29,847 bases of DNA from an uncultured Clostridium sp. (lineage in GTDB: Bacteria > Bacillota_I > Bacilli_A > RF39 > UBA660). The position numbers were made by a program, and so were the translations under genes. How positions within the stretch are numbered: the first letter of the stretch is position 1; each line of letters opens with the position of its first letter. Positions 5,611-13,333 of this stretch are shown here, one piece after another. Under the pieces are notes generated by a model that did no database searches, had not been told where the DNA came from, and saw only the letters and a program-made list of their open reading frames with translations. The DNA lies in assembly GCA_945788325.1 (NCBI GenBank), contig CALZLL010000005.1:1-29847 (forward strand), in the 5' to 3' direction.

Positions 5611-5882
5611 TGTATAAAATTAAATTTTCAAAATTAGCATTGAAAGATAAAAAACTAATAGAAAAAAGTAAATTAATTAAGATTGTTAATAATTTATTAC
5701 ACAAGATAGAAGAAAATCCATTTTGTTATCCTCCATCATATGAAAAACTTAACTTAAAATATAAAATGTACTCTAGACGCATAAGTAGACAACACAGACT
5801 TGTATATATGGTAAATGAAGAAAAAAAAGAAATTTATATAATTAGAATGTGGACTTGCTATGAGCTTGTTGATAAAAAATAA
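5610..5882 (+). CDS. yoeB: YoeB/Txe-family mRNA interferase toxin with His-to-Cys change
   Basis: Ribosome-dependent mRNA endonuclease family, 90 residues, basic. Conserved positions are Glu45 (YEKL), Arg63 within SRRISRQHRLVY and the C-terminal Tyr84. They correspond to Glu46, Arg65 and Tyr84 of E. coli YoeB. Where E. coli has the catalytic His83, this protein has Cys83 (RMWTCYE), a change needing at least two base substitutions from a His codon. The toxin may be weakened or use an altered mechanism. ATG 5610 is preferred over TTG 5598 because it follows GGGAAGAA and overlaps the antitoxin stop. Partner of the YefM-type antitoxin. Confidence 0.88.
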   Translation: MYKIKFSKLALKDKKLIEKSKLIKIVNNLLHKIEENPFCYPPSYEKLNLKYKMYSRRISRQHRLVYMVNEEKKEIYIIRMWTCYELVDKK

Positions 5883-5904
5883 ATTTTCTCTTTTTCTTTT
5901 TTTG

Positions 5905-5913
5905 TGTTATAAT
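5905..5913 (+). promoter_or_regulatory. Extended -10 promoter for the GtrA gene
   Basis: TGT followed by TATAAT (5908-5913), directly after a T-rich stretch that follows the toxin gene. The ATG at 5912 falls inside this -10, which supports the downstream ATG 5939 as the true start. Confidence 0.65.
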
Positions 5914-5938
5914 GCTTTTTGGTTTGAAGGGAAGTATT

Positions 5939-6412
5939 ATGCAATTATTTAAGAAGAAAGAAAAAAACTTATTTAAAAAGATATTTAGAAAAAAATCAAA
6001 ATTAGAAAAATTTTATGATAAAAATGAAGAATTTATAAAATATTGTTTAGTATCAACTATTTGTACTGGTATTTTGTATTTAGTTTTCTTCGTTGTTGAT
6101 TTAATAACAAAAGGAAATTATTTATTAGCTAATTTCCTATCATATACTATTTCTTTTACAGTTTTATTTATTTTAGATCAACGTGTATTTAAATCAAGAC
6201 CAATTAGAAAGCGTGATAAGTTAAAACAATTAACAGCATTTATAATCGTAAGAATAATAGGATTTCCTTTAGATTCACTTGTATTATCTATTTTAATTAA
6301 TAAATTTGGGATTGGTAATATGGCTGCCAAGGTACTTGGTTCTCTTATTATGTTTATGTATAATTATGTTACTAATAAACTTTTTGTGTTTAAAAAAAAT
6401 AAGCTTATATAA
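5939..6412 (+). CDS. GtrA-family membrane protein
   Basis: Small integral membrane protein of 157 residues with four hydrophobic segments (about residues 41-62, 68-87, 105-125 and 132-149), the GtrA layout. The FIKYCLVSTICTGILYLVFF opening and the MFMYNYVTNKLFVFKK ending are typical. GtrA proteins are thought to help move lipid-linked sugars for cell-surface glycosylation. The charged N-terminus (KKKEKNLFKKIFRKKSK) is cytoplasmic by the positive-inside rule. The start at 5939 follows GAAGGGAAG and lies about 20 bases after the predicted transcription start. It has its own promoter and terminator and no glycosyltransferase beside it, so its partner is unknown. Confidence 0.85.
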   Translation: MQLFKKKEKNLFKKIFRKKSKLEKFYDKNEEFIKYCLVSTICTGILYLVFFVVDLITKGNYLLANFLSYTISFTVLFILDQRVFKSRPIRKRDKLKQLTAFIIVRIIGFPLDSLVLSILINKFGIGNMAAKVLGSLIMFMYNYVTNKLFVFKKNKLI

Positions 6413-6426
6413 TTATAAGTTTTTTT
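6401..6426 (+). terminator. Terminator at the end of the GtrA gene
   Basis: CTTATA (6404-6409) pairs with TATAAG (6414-6419), loop TAAT, then seven T. The stem overlaps the last codons. Confidence 0.7.
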
Positions 6427-6429
6427 AAA

Positions 6430-6459
6430 TTGACTTTACTTTATTAAAAATGTTATTAT
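6430..6459 (+). promoter_or_regulatory. Promoter for the first unknown paralogue
   Basis: TTGACT (6430-6435), 18-bp spacer and TGT-TATTAT (-10 at 6454-6459). A strong ribosome site AAAGGAGGGG (6471-6480) follows. Confidence 0.65.
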
Positions 6460-6484
6460 AAGTCTAGAATAAAGGAGGGGTATC

Positions 6485-7252
6485 ATGGCTAATAAAAAAT
6501 ATACTTTGTATTTTAAAGGAACTAATAAGTATGGACATGAATATGAATTGCCAATAGTATCACTATCACTTAGAAAAATGGATATATATACTAGTAATTA
6601 TAAAGATTATAATGATTTATTTGAATCACTTCCTATAGAAATGAAAAATTATATTAAAGATAATTTATGTAATGATGTAAATGGTAAATTAGAAAATAAT
6701 TTTTTTATAACTGATGATGATTTTAACCCAATAATGGAGGTTATTTTTAATGATGATATAGATGTTTTATATGTTACGCCAAAAGAACTTGAAAAATTAA
6801 TTATTAATCAGAAAATGAGTTATATTGATTTTCAAAAAGCCTTAATGAAAACTAATTCTAATTCTATTTATGGTAAAAAATATTGTTTTTTTAAGTCTTT
6901 GTATGAAGAATATGTAAAGGATAAAAAAATATTATGTATGATTGATGATTATTATGTTAAGAAAAATTTACCTAATTTAGATAATGATAATACTATTATT
7001 GCATCAATTGCAACCGAGGAAGGAAACATTAGGGTATTAAGTAAAAAAATATCTCAAACTATTGAAACCAGAAGAAACTTAACTTTTATGTTTAAAAAAT
7101 TATTTAGTGATTTAGATACTAATGATAGATTAGTTTCCTATGAAAAATTAAAAGATAGAAAAAATGTTGATATTAATATCGAAGAAATTTTTGATAACAT
7201 GAATTTAAATTTTAATAATTTTATTGAAAGATATAATAAAGAATATGATTAA
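6485..7252 (+). CDS. Protein of unknown function, first of a tandem paralogue pair
   Basis: I do not recognise this 255-residue protein. It is predicted soluble, with no signal peptide or membrane segment, and is rich in Asp, Asn and Lys. Its N-terminal ~110 residues align by eye with those of the next gene: an opening K-Y-T-L-Y-F-K strand, P-I about residue 23, DIYTS at 33-37, LP about residue 50, FFI near 75, and a D-x-D-V-L-Y-V-T-P-x-E-L segment. The C-terminal part is helical and differs between the two. The strong ribosome site and its own promoter and terminator suggest a separately expressed real gene. Duplication followed by divergence is the simplest reading; no function is proposed. 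Confidence 0.7.
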   Translation: MANKKYTLYFKGTNKYGHEYELPIVSLSLRKMDIYTSNYKDYNDLFESLPIEMKNYIKDNLCNDVNGKLENNFFITDDDFNPIMEVIFNDDIDVLYVTPKELEKLIINQKMSYIDFQKALMKTNSNSIYGKKYCFFKSLYEEYVKDKKILCMIDDYYVKKNLPNLDNDNTIIASIATEEGNIRVLSKKISQTIETRRNLTFMFKKLFSDLDTNDRLVSYEKLKDRKNVDINIEEIFDNMNLNFNNFIERYNKEYD

Positions 7253-7270
7253 GGTGCAAAAGCATCTTTT
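7251..7270 (+). terminator. Terminator between the two paralogues
   Basis: AAGGTGC (7251-7257) pairs with GCATCTT (7262-7268, one G-T pair), loop AAAA, then T residues. Confidence 0.65.
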
Positions 7271-7273
7271 TAT

Positions 7274-7303
7274 TTGACTAAAAAAAGTAATTAATGGTAT
7301 GAT
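7274..7303 (+). promoter_or_regulatory. Promoter for the second unknown paralogue
   Basis: TTGACT (7274-7279), 18-bp spacer, TATGAT (7298-7303). The predicted transcription start is near 7310, so the ATG at 7310 would lack a ribosome site and ATG 7328 is preferred. Confidence 0.6.
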
Positions 7304-7327
7304 AATTATATGATTGGAAGTGTAAAT

Positions 7328-8311
7328 ATGAAAGATAGATACGTATTGTGTTTTAAGGAAAAAAATTATGATGGTAAGGAGGAAATATATCCTATTTATG
7401 AGTCTACATTAAAGTATATTGATATGTATACTAGCTATAAACATTGTTATTCAGGTAAGGATTTATATAAATTATTACCACCATTTGTTTTAAATTTTAT
7501 TAACGCAAACTTTGACGTTAAATATAGTTCAGAATATAATTTTTTTATAAGAAAATCATGTAATAACATAAGAAAGGGTAGAACTGATTTACCAATATTA
7601 TATAAACAAGATGCTGATATTGTTTATGCAAATACTGAAGATATTTTTAATGCTTTAAACGATATGAAAATAGAAGAAAATAATTATAATAGTGATGATG
7701 AAATAACAAAAATAAAAAAAGAATTTTTTAATATAATATATGATATGCTATTTGATAAAGAATCTAAAATGAGTTACGAGATAGATAAAAAAGTAGAAAA
7801 ATATGATTTGTTTTCTACAAGATTTAAATCAATATGTACAAAGAGTTTTAATTTAGAATTAATTGCAAAGTATGTATCTAAAGATTATTTATTAAAAAGA
7901 AAATTTTTGTTATTATTAAAAGAATATAAAAAGAAGATAGATGATATTAAAGGTGTTAAAACGTGGCTTGTAGAAGAAAAAGAACTTGATGCAAGGCAAA
8001 ATAATAGAGTATTTTATATAAATTCTGCAATATCTAACATGAAAAAGTTATTAGATACTCAAAGAGAGTATTATTCAAAAAATAATGCTATTAAGAATAC
8101 TGAGGATATTGTAACAAAAGAAGAAAAAACAAAAACAAATTCAAATTCAAAAATAGGTTTAGAAAATAATCCTTATTATATTGAGTATATGAAAAGATAC
8201 GTTGATGATGAGGGCTTTAGTATATTAGATGATTATATAGAGGAAGATGAAGAAGATGATTTTTTAGGACCTAAAAAGCCTAATGATCCAAGGTATAGAG
8301 GCATTAACTAA
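7328..8311 (+). CDS. Protein of unknown function, second tandem paralogue
   Basis: Unrecognised 327-residue protein, related in its first ~110 residues to the preceding gene: RYVLCFK opening, YPI about residue 21, DMYTS at 32-36, LPP near 50, NFFIRK, then DADIVYANTEDIF. It then continues with a long, charged, largely helical region (possible coiled coil around residues 185-245). It ends in a strongly acidic tail (DDYIEEDEEDDFLG, then PKKPNDPRYRG). No signal peptide or membrane helix. I chose ATG 7328 because GGAAG lies about 8 bases before it. Its stop overlaps the start of the XerC-like recombinase by one base (TAATG), so the two are probably translated together, which may hint at a functional link. 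Confidence 0.7.
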   Translation: MKDRYVLCFKEKNYDGKEEIYPIYESTLKYIDMYTSYKHCYSGKDLYKLLPPFVLNFINANFDVKYSSEYNFFIRKSCNNIRKGRTDLPILYKQDADIVYANTEDIFNALNDMKIEENNYNSDDEITKIKKEFFNIIYDMLFDKESKMSYEIDKKVEKYDLFSTRFKSICTKSFNLELIAKYVSKDYLLKRKFLLLLKEYKKKIDDIKGVKTWLVEEKELDARQNNRVFYINSAISNMKKLLDTQREYYSKNNAIKNTEDIVTKEEKTKTNSNSKIGLENNPYYIEYMKRYVDDEGFSILDDYIEEDEEDDFLGPKKPNDPRYRGIN

Positions 8312-9219
8312 TGGAAAAACATATTAATGAATTCTTATGTTATCTTACTAATGAAAAAAAATATTCATCTAATACAATAAAAAATTATGAGATAGATATA
8401 AATGAATTTAAGGTTTATTTGAAAAAAGAAGGTATTAATTATTTAGACGTTGATTATGATTTTATAAAGGGATATTTAATGGATTTATATAATAGAAATT
8501 TATCTAGAAATTCTGTTGCTAGAAAGCTTTCTTCACTCCGCTCCTTTTATAAATATTTATTTAACAATGAATTAATTAAGACTAATCCTTTTAAATACGT
8601 TAAAACTCCTAAAAAAGAAAAAAGACTTCCAAAATATTTAGGAGTAGAAGACTTAGAAATCATTTTTAATACTCCTGATATTAATACTCCATTAGGTCAA
8701 AGAAATAGACTTATATTAGAAGTTTTATATGCAACTGGTATAAGGGTAAGTGAACTTGTTAATATAAAAATATCGGACATAGATTTTTATAGCAAAGAAA
8801 TAAGAATTTTAGGTAAGGGTAATAAAGAACGAATAGATCCTTTTGGTGATTATTGTTTGGATGCAATTAATATGTTTATTAATGATGGTAGGAAAAAAAT
8901 CTTAGAAAAACATCATACTACGTGTGAATATTTAATTATAAATGAAAAAGGAAGACAAATAACTACTCGTGGAGTTGAAAAATTAATAGATAACATCGTA
9001 AAAGAAGCATCTATTAAAAAGCATGTATCTCCCCATATGTTAAGACATTCTTTTGCAACTCATTTACTTAATGAAGGTTGTGATATTAAAACCGTTCAAG
9101 AATTACTTGGTCATGAATCTTTAGAATCTACTCAAATATATACACATGTATCTAATGAACATTTAAGGAGTGTATATTTAAAATGTCATCCTTTAAATAA
9201 CAAAAGTACCGATAAATAG
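8311..9219 (+). CDS. xerC: Tyrosine recombinase XerC/XerD-like
   Basis: Site-specific recombinase of 302 residues, the usual Xer length. The N-terminal SAM-like core-binding domain (residues 1-90, YSSNTIKNYEIDINEF, then SRNSVARKLSSLRSFYKYL) precedes the catalytic domain. All active-site residues are present: Arg145 (GIRVSEL), Lys169 (GKGNKER), His242 and Arg245 (HMLRHSFATHL), His268 (LGHESL) and nucleophile Tyr277 (TQIYTHV). Chromosome dimer resolution at dif is the standard role. The choice between XerC, XerD and a dedicated cassette recombinase cannot be settled here, so the symbol is tentative. It has no phage or transposon genes beside it. A possible dif-like site lies 5.9 kb upstream at 2384-2411. 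Confidence 0.9.
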   Translation: MEKHINEFLCYLTNEKKYSSNTIKNYEIDINEFKVYLKKEGINYLDVDYDFIKGYLMDLYNRNLSRNSVARKLSSLRSFYKYLFNNELIKTNPFKYVKTPKKEKRLPKYLGVEDLEIIFNTPDINTPLGQRNRLILEVLYATGIRVSELVNIKISDIDFYSKEIRILGKGNKERIDPFGDYCLDAINMFINDGRKKILEKHHTTCEYLIINEKGRQITTRGVEKLIDNIVKEASIKKHVSPHMLRHSFATHLLNEGCDIKTVQELLGHESLESTQIYTHVSNEHLRSVYLKCHPLNNKSTDK

Positions 9220-9221
9220 TA

Positions 9222-9227
9222 TATAAT
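9222..9227 (+). promoter_or_regulatory. Probable -10 element for the Fic toxin-antitoxin module
   Basis: TATAAT two bases after the recombinase stop codon, followed by GGAGAAG (9234-9240) and ATG 9245. There is no terminator in between, so read-through from the recombinase is also likely. Confidence 0.45.
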
Positions 9228-9244
9228 TTTTATGGAGAAGTATT

Positions 9245-9451
9245 ATGAATGAAATAAAATATATAGATGATGATAGTGTTAATAAAATAAAAGAAGCAGT
9301 TAAAGGTGCAAAGGCAAGTATGGAAATTGAGGGTTTTTACATCTCAAACGAAGATGAAATTGATTTGATAAATGAATTATCTAGTAATGAAAAAATAAAA
9401 TTACTACTAAAGAAGAGTGGTGAAAAAAATGCAAGAAGATACATGGGATAA
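9245..9451 (+). CDS. Small antitoxin of a class I Fic module (VbhA-like)
   Basis: 68-residue protein directly upstream of, and overlapping by 23 bases, a Fic-domain gene. It carries the Fic-inhibitory motif S/T-x-x-x-E-G/N as Ser25-Met-Glu-Ile-Glu29-Gly30 within KASMEIEGF. In VbhA and related class I antitoxins the Glu of this helix blocks ATP gamma-phosphate binding in the Fic active site. The rest is helical, with a short Lys-rich end. Ribosome site GGAGAAG fits the ATG. The identification rests on the motif, the size and the gene order; overall sequence similarity to named antitoxins was not tested. Confidence 0.75.
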   Translation: MNEIKYIDDDSVNKIKEAVKGAKASMEIEGFYISNEDEIDLINELSSNEKIKLLLKKSGEKNARRYMG

Positions 9452-10043
9452 TTATTTTATAGAAAATACAGAAGTTCTTAAAAATAATTTTAATATAACA
9501 AATAAAGAAGATTTAGAAACAAAAGAAAAGGAAATATCTTTAAAGAAATTAACTTATTTAGAACTATTTCCAATTGAAGGAATGTTTGATATTAATCACT
9601 TAAAAGCTATTCATATGTTTTTATTTTCTGAAATATATCCATTTGCAGGTAAGTTTAGAACTTGTTCTTTAGCTAAAAAGACACAATTTTATGATCCTGA
9701 AATAATAGAAGATGAACTTATTAAAACGTTAGATAAGTTAAATAAAGAAATCTCTTGTGTATATGATAAAAGAAAATATGCATATATACTTGCAGAAGCG
9801 TATTATAGTATTATGGCAATTCATCCCTTTAGAGAAGGAAATGGAAGAAGTGCAAGAGAATTTTTAAGGGAGTTTGTTTTAGATAAAAATGAAAAGTTAA
9901 ATTTTAATTTTGAACTTGATTTTTCTAAAATGAATAAAGAAGAATTTTTAAGAGCTGTTCAATATAGGTATGTTTGGCCAAGTCTTTTGGAAGAAGAATT
10001 TTATAAAGCGTTGGTACCAATAGAAATTGATAAGACTAAATAA
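9429..10043 (+). CDS. Fic-domain AMP-transferase toxin
   Basis: Fic protein of 204 residues, expected to transfer AMP (or another NMP) from a nucleotide onto a Ser, Thr or Tyr of a target protein. The catalytic motif HPFREGNGRSAR is intact, with His132 as the base, the acidic Glu, and both Gly-Asn-Gly and Arg. The substrate-clamping flap is probably GKFRTCSLAKKTQFYDPEII, and YPFAGKFR is typical of the fold. The N-terminal stretch is helical, with no own inhibitory S-x-x-x-E-G helix, so inhibition must come from the overlapping upstream antitoxin (class I architecture). ATG 9429 is the best start; GTG 9417 and 9420 are possible. Class I FicT toxins in other bacteria AMPylate DNA gyrase and topoisomerase IV; the target here is unknown. 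Confidence 0.9.
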   Translation: MQEDTWDNYFIENTEVLKNNFNITNKEDLETKEKEISLKKLTYLELFPIEGMFDINHLKAIHMFLFSEIYPFAGKFRTCSLAKKTQFYDPEIIEDELIKTLDKLNKEISCVYDKRKYAYILAEAYYSIMAIHPFREGNGRSAREFLREFVLDKNEKLNFNFELDFSKMNKEEFLRAVQYRYVWPSLLEEEFYKALVPIEIDKTK

Positions 10044-10073
10044 TTAAATTTTCTTGTAAAATAATGGAAAATC

Positions 10074-10106
10074 ATAGCATTTATTATTGTAAGTGCTATT
10101 TTTTTT
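10074..10106 (+). terminator. Strong terminator after the Fic gene
   Basis: Ten-bp stem (10074-10083 with 10090-10099, one G-T pair), loop TTATTG, then eight T. Confidence 0.85.
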
Positions 10107-10107
10107 G

Positions 10108-10116
10108 TGCTATAAT
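10108..10116 (+). promoter_or_regulatory. Extended -10 promoter for ppdK
   Basis: TGC-TATAAT, one base after the terminator T tract. TTGTAA at 10087-10092, inside the terminator hairpin, could act as -35 with an 18-bp spacer. Ribosome site AAGGAGG lies at 10136-10142. Confidence 0.7.
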
Positions 10117-10149
10117 AAATTTGTATTGACTAAAGAAGGAGGAATATAA

Positions 10150-12780
10150 ATGACAAAATGGGTTTACCTTTTTAAAGAAGGAAACGCAAACATGAGGGAA
10201 CTTCTTGGTGGTAAGGGAGCTAACTTAGCAGAAATGACTAATATTGGACTTCCAGTACCTCAAGGTTTCACTATTACAACTGAAGCTTGTACTCAATACT
10301 ATGAAGATGGAAGAGAAATTAATTCTGAAATCCAATCTCAAATTAATGAGTACATAGGAAAAATGGAAGAAATTACTGGAAAGAAATTTGGAGACAAAGA
10401 AAATCCATTACTTGTATCTGTAAGATCTGGAGCTAGAGCATCTATGCCAGGTATGATGGATACTATTCTTAACTTAGGTTTAAATGAGGACGTAGTTAAC
10501 GTACTTGCAGAAAAGTCAAACAATCCTCGTTGGGCTTGGGATTGCTACAGAAGATTCATTCAAATGTATTCTGACGTAGTTATGGAAGTTGGTAAAAAAT
10601 ACTTTGAACAACTTATTGATGAAATGAAAGAAAAGAAAGGCGTTAAACTAGACGTAGAACTTGATGCTGATGATTTAAAAGAATTAGCAAGACAGTTTAA
10701 GGCTGAATATAAATCTAAGATTGGTGAGGACTTCCCAGATGATCCAAAAGAACAATTAATGGGAGCTATTAAAGCTGTATTTAGATCATGGGATAATCCA
10801 AGAGCTAACGTATATAGAAGAGATAATGATATTCCTTATTCATGGGGAACTGCTGTAAACGTACAAGCTATGGCATTTGGTAACATGGGAGATGACTGTG
10901 GTACTGGTGTTGCATTTACTCGTGACCCAGCTACAGGTGCTAAAGGTTTATTTGGTGAATTCTTAACAAACGCACAAGGTGAAGACGTTGTTGCTGGTGT
11001 TAGAACTCCTATGCACATTTCAGAAATGGAAGATAAATTCCCAGAAGCATTTAAACAATTCAATGAAGTTTGCAAAATTCTAGAAAATCATTATAGAGAT
11101 ATGCAAGATATGGAATTTACTGTTGAACATGGTAAATTATATATGCTTCAAACAAGAAATGGTAAAAGAACTGCACAAGCTGCATTACAAATTGCATGTG
11201 ACTTAGTTGACGAAGGAATGCGCAGTGAAGAAGAAGCTGTTGCAATGATTGATCCACGTAACTTAGATACTTTATTACACCCACAATTTGATGCTAAAGC
11301 ATTAAAAGAAGCTACTCCAGCTGGTAAAGGATTAGGAGCATCTCCAGGTGCTGCATGTGGTAAAATAGTATTTACTGCAGAAGATGCAGAAGCATGGGCT
11401 GCTCGTGGAGAAAAAGTAGTATTAGTAAGACTTGAAACTTCTCCAGAAGATATTACTGGTATGAAAGCTTCTCAAGGTATTTTAACAGTTCGTGGTGGTA
11501 TGACTTCACACGCTGCAGTTGTTGCTCGTGGTATGGGTACTTGCTGTGTATCTGGTTGTGGTGATATCATAATGGATGAAGAAAACAAGAAATTTACTTT
11601 AGCTGGTAAAACATATCATGAAGGAGATTATATCTCAATTGATGGTTCTACTGGTAACATATATGATGGACAAATTCCAACCGTTGATGCTTCAATCGCT
11701 GGTACGTTTGGAAGAGTTATGGAATGGGCTGATAAATTTAGAACATTAAAGGTTAGAACTAACGCTGATACTCCAGCTGATGCTAAAAAGGCTCGTGAGT
11801 TAGGTGCTGAAGGTATTGGTCTTTGCCGTACAGAACACATGTTCTTCGAAGAAGATAGAATTGCAGCATTTAGAGAAATGATTTGTGCTGATACAGTAGA
11901 AGAAAGAGAAGCTGCACTTGATAAGATCTTACCTTATCAACAAAGTGATTTTGAAGCTTTATACGAAGCTTTAGAAGGATTCCCAGTAACTATTAGATAC
12001 TTGGATCCACCATTACATGAATTCGTTCCAACTGAAGAAGCTGACATTAAGAAACTAGCAGACGCTCAAGGAAAATCAGTTGAAACAATTAAAGCATTAA
12101 TTGATTCATTACATGAATTTAACCCAATGATGGGACACAGAGGATGCCGTCTTGCTGTTACTTATCCAGAAATAGCTAAGATGCAAACTAAAGCTGTTAT
12201 TAGAGCAGCAATTAATACAAAGAAAAACCATCCAGATTGGAACGTTAAACCTGAAATAATGATTCCACTTGTATGTGAAATTAAAGAATTAAAATATGTT
12301 AAAAACATAGTTACAGAAACTGCAGATGCTGAAATAGCTGCTTCTGGAATTGAATTAGAGTATGAAGTAGGTACTATGATTGAAATCCCAAGAGCTGCTT
12401 TAACAGCTGATGAAATAGCCAAAGAAGCTGATTTCTTCTGCTTTGGTACAAACGATTTAACACAAATGACATTTGGATTCTCAAGGGATGATGCTGGTAA
12501 ATTCTTAGATGCTTACTATAATGCTAAGATATTTGAAAATGATCCATTCGCTAAACTTGATCAAACAGGTGTTGGTAAATTAATGGAAACTGCATTAAAA
12601 CTTGGTAAACCAGTTAACGAAAAACTACACGTTGGTATTTGTGGTGAACATGGTGGAGATCCTTCATCAGTTGAATTCTGTCATAAGATAGGATTAGACT
12701 ATGTATCTTGCTCTCCATTTAGAGTACCTATTGCAAGACTTGCAGCTGCACAAGCTAAAATAAATGAAAAAAATAATTAA
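10150..12780 (+). CDS. ppdK: Pyruvate, phosphate dikinase
   Basis: Interconverts pyruvate, ATP and phosphate with PEP, AMP and PPi. In PPi-based glycolysis it yields extra ATP from PEP; in the other direction it feeds gluconeogenesis. At 876 residues it is the family's normal length. Domains in order are the N-terminal ATP-grasp (GGKGANLAEMTNIGLPVPQG, then SVRSGARASMPGMMDTILNL), the swivelling phosphohistidine domain with His454 in GGMTSHAAVVARGMG, and the C-terminal PEP/pyruvate TIM barrel with Cys831 in GICGEHGGDP. His454 and Cys831 fall almost exactly on the positions known from Clostridium symbiosum PPDK (455 and 831). Codon use is visibly different from neighbouring genes, with more AAC, TTC, GAC, GCT and GGT, as expected for a very highly expressed gene. 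It stands alone with its own promoter and strong terminators on both sides. Confidence 0.98.
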   Translation: MTKWVYLFKEGNANMRELLGGKGANLAEMTNIGLPVPQGFTITTEACTQYYEDGREINSEIQSQINEYIGKMEEITGKKFGDKENPLLVSVRSGARASMPGMMDTILNLGLNEDVVNVLAEKSNNPRWAWDCYRRFIQMYSDVVMEVGKKYFEQLIDEMKEKKGVKLDVELDADDLKELARQFKAEYKSKIGEDFPDDPKEQLMGAIKAVFRSWDNPRANVYRRDNDIPYSWGTAVNVQAMAFGNMGDDCGTGVAFTRDPATGAKGLFGEFLTNAQGEDVVAGVRTPMHISEMEDKFPEAFKQFNEVCKILENHYRDMQDMEFTVEHGKLYMLQTRNGKRTAQAALQIACDLVDEGMRSEEEAVAMIDPRNLDTLLHPQFDAKALKEATPAGKGLGASPGAACGKIVFTAEDAEAWAARGEKVVLVRLETSPEDITGMKASQGILTVRGGMTSHAAVVARGMGTCCVSGCGDIIMDEENKKFTLAGKTYHEGDYISIDGSTGNIYDGQIPTVDASIAGTFGRVMEWADKFRTLKVRTNADTPADAKKARELGAEGIGLCRTEHMFFEEDRIAAFREMICADTVEEREAALDKILPYQQSDFEALYEALEGFPVTIRYLDPPLHEFVPTEEADIKKLADAQGKSVETIKALIDSLHEFNPMMGHRGCRLAVTYPEIAKMQTKAVIRAAINTKKNHPDWNVKPEIMIPLVCEIKELKYVKNIVTETADAEIAASGIELEYEVGTMIEIPRAALTADEIAKEADFFCFGTNDLTQMTFGFSRDDAGKFLDAYYNAKIFENDPFAKLDQTGVGKLMETALKLGKPVNEKLHVGICGEHGGDPSSVEFCHKIGLDYVSCSPFRVPIARLAAAQAKINEKNN

Positions 12781-12787
12781 TAAGTTT

Positions 12788-12818
12788 AAAACTAAGATAT
12801 TTTGTATCTTAGTTTTTT
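12788..12818 (+). terminator. Strong terminator after ppdK
   Basis: Perfect 12-bp stem (12788-12799 with 12805-12816), loop TTTTG, T tract to 12818. Confidence 0.9.
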
Positions 12819-12819
12819 G

Positions 12820-12828
12820 TGTTATAAT
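12820..12828 (+). promoter_or_regulatory. Extended -10 promoter for the VOC gene
   Basis: TGT-TATAAT immediately after the ppdK terminator T tract. Confidence 0.65.
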
Positions 12829-12876
12829 AAGTATGTAAGTTAAAGTTAAATAGTGAGTTTGAAATAGAGGATTATT

Positions 12877-13263
12877 ATGAAATTTAATAGTTTAATACCA
12901 GAATTATCTGTATCTAATATTGATAAAAGTAAAAAATTTTATTTGGAATTAGGTTTTAAAATAAAATATGAGAGAGTAGAAAATAAGTTTTGTTTTTTAG
13001 AGCTTGAAAATAACCAAATAATGATAGAAGAACAAAATAATAATTGGAATACAGGAATTATGGAATATCCATTTGGAAGAGGTATTAATATAAGTATGTC
13101 TATATCAGATGTGGAAAAAATGTATGAAGATTTAAAAAGTAAAAAAATTATTTTTTTTCAGGATTTAGAAATTCATAGTTATAATGTTGGTAAAATTACA
13201 TATGAGGATAAAGAATTTTTAATACAAGATCCAGATGGGTATTTATTAAGATTCAATAATTAA
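12877..13263 (+). CDS. VOC-superfamily (glyoxalase/bleomycin-resistance-like) protein
   Basis: 128-residue protein of the vicinal oxygen chelate fold. It opens with SLIPELSVSNIDKSKKFYLELGFKIKYE, has the FCFLELENNQIMIEE strand pair, and closes with LIQDPDGYLLRFNN, all typical of the bleomycin-resistance-like branch. Metal-ligand positions of glyoxalase I (His/Glu sets) are not evident, so binding of a small hydrophobic or drug-like molecule is more likely than lactoylglutathione chemistry. The length suits one complete two-repeat VOC monomer, with dimerisation expected. AGAGG (12866-12870) precedes ATG 12877. It is monocistronic between two terminators. Substrate unknown. Confidence 0.75.
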   Translation: MKFNSLIPELSVSNIDKSKKFYLELGFKIKYERVENKFCFLELENNQIMIEEQNNNWNTGIMEYPFGRGINISMSISDVEKMYEDLKSKKIIFFQDLEIHSYNVGKITYEDKEFLIQDPDGYLLRFNN

Positions 13264-13270
13264 TATGATT

Positions 13271-13299
13271 AAACTAAGATAGAAACATCTTGGTTTTTT
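13271..13299 (+). terminator. Terminator after the VOC gene
   Basis: Ten-bp stem (13271-13280 with 13287-13296, one T-G pair), loop of 6, six T. Its left arm, AAACTAAGAT, matches the left arm of the ppdK terminator. Confidence 0.8.
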
Positions 13300-13301
13300 C
13301 A

Positions 13302-13310
13302 TGGTATAAT
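13302..13310 (+). promoter_or_regulatory. Extended -10 promoter for the histidine phosphatase gene
   Basis: TGG-TATAAT (-10 at 13305-13310), three bases after the terminator T tract. The ATG at 13310 overlaps it, supporting ATG 13334 as start. Confidence 0.65.
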
Positions 13311-13333
13311 TGATATGTAAGGTTGTGATTATA

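Noticed and set aside
8311..9219. Recombinase as the integrase of a phage or integrative element
   Set aside because: No structural phage, conjugation or excisionase genes and no direct repeats were found around it; its size and motifs are those of a cellular Xer protein. A cassette-specific role is kept only as a hypothesis.
9417..9428. GTG codons 9417 and 9420 as the Fic start
   Set aside because: Possible, but ATG 9429 fits better; the GTGs lie in the only GG-containing stretch that could serve as the ribosome site.
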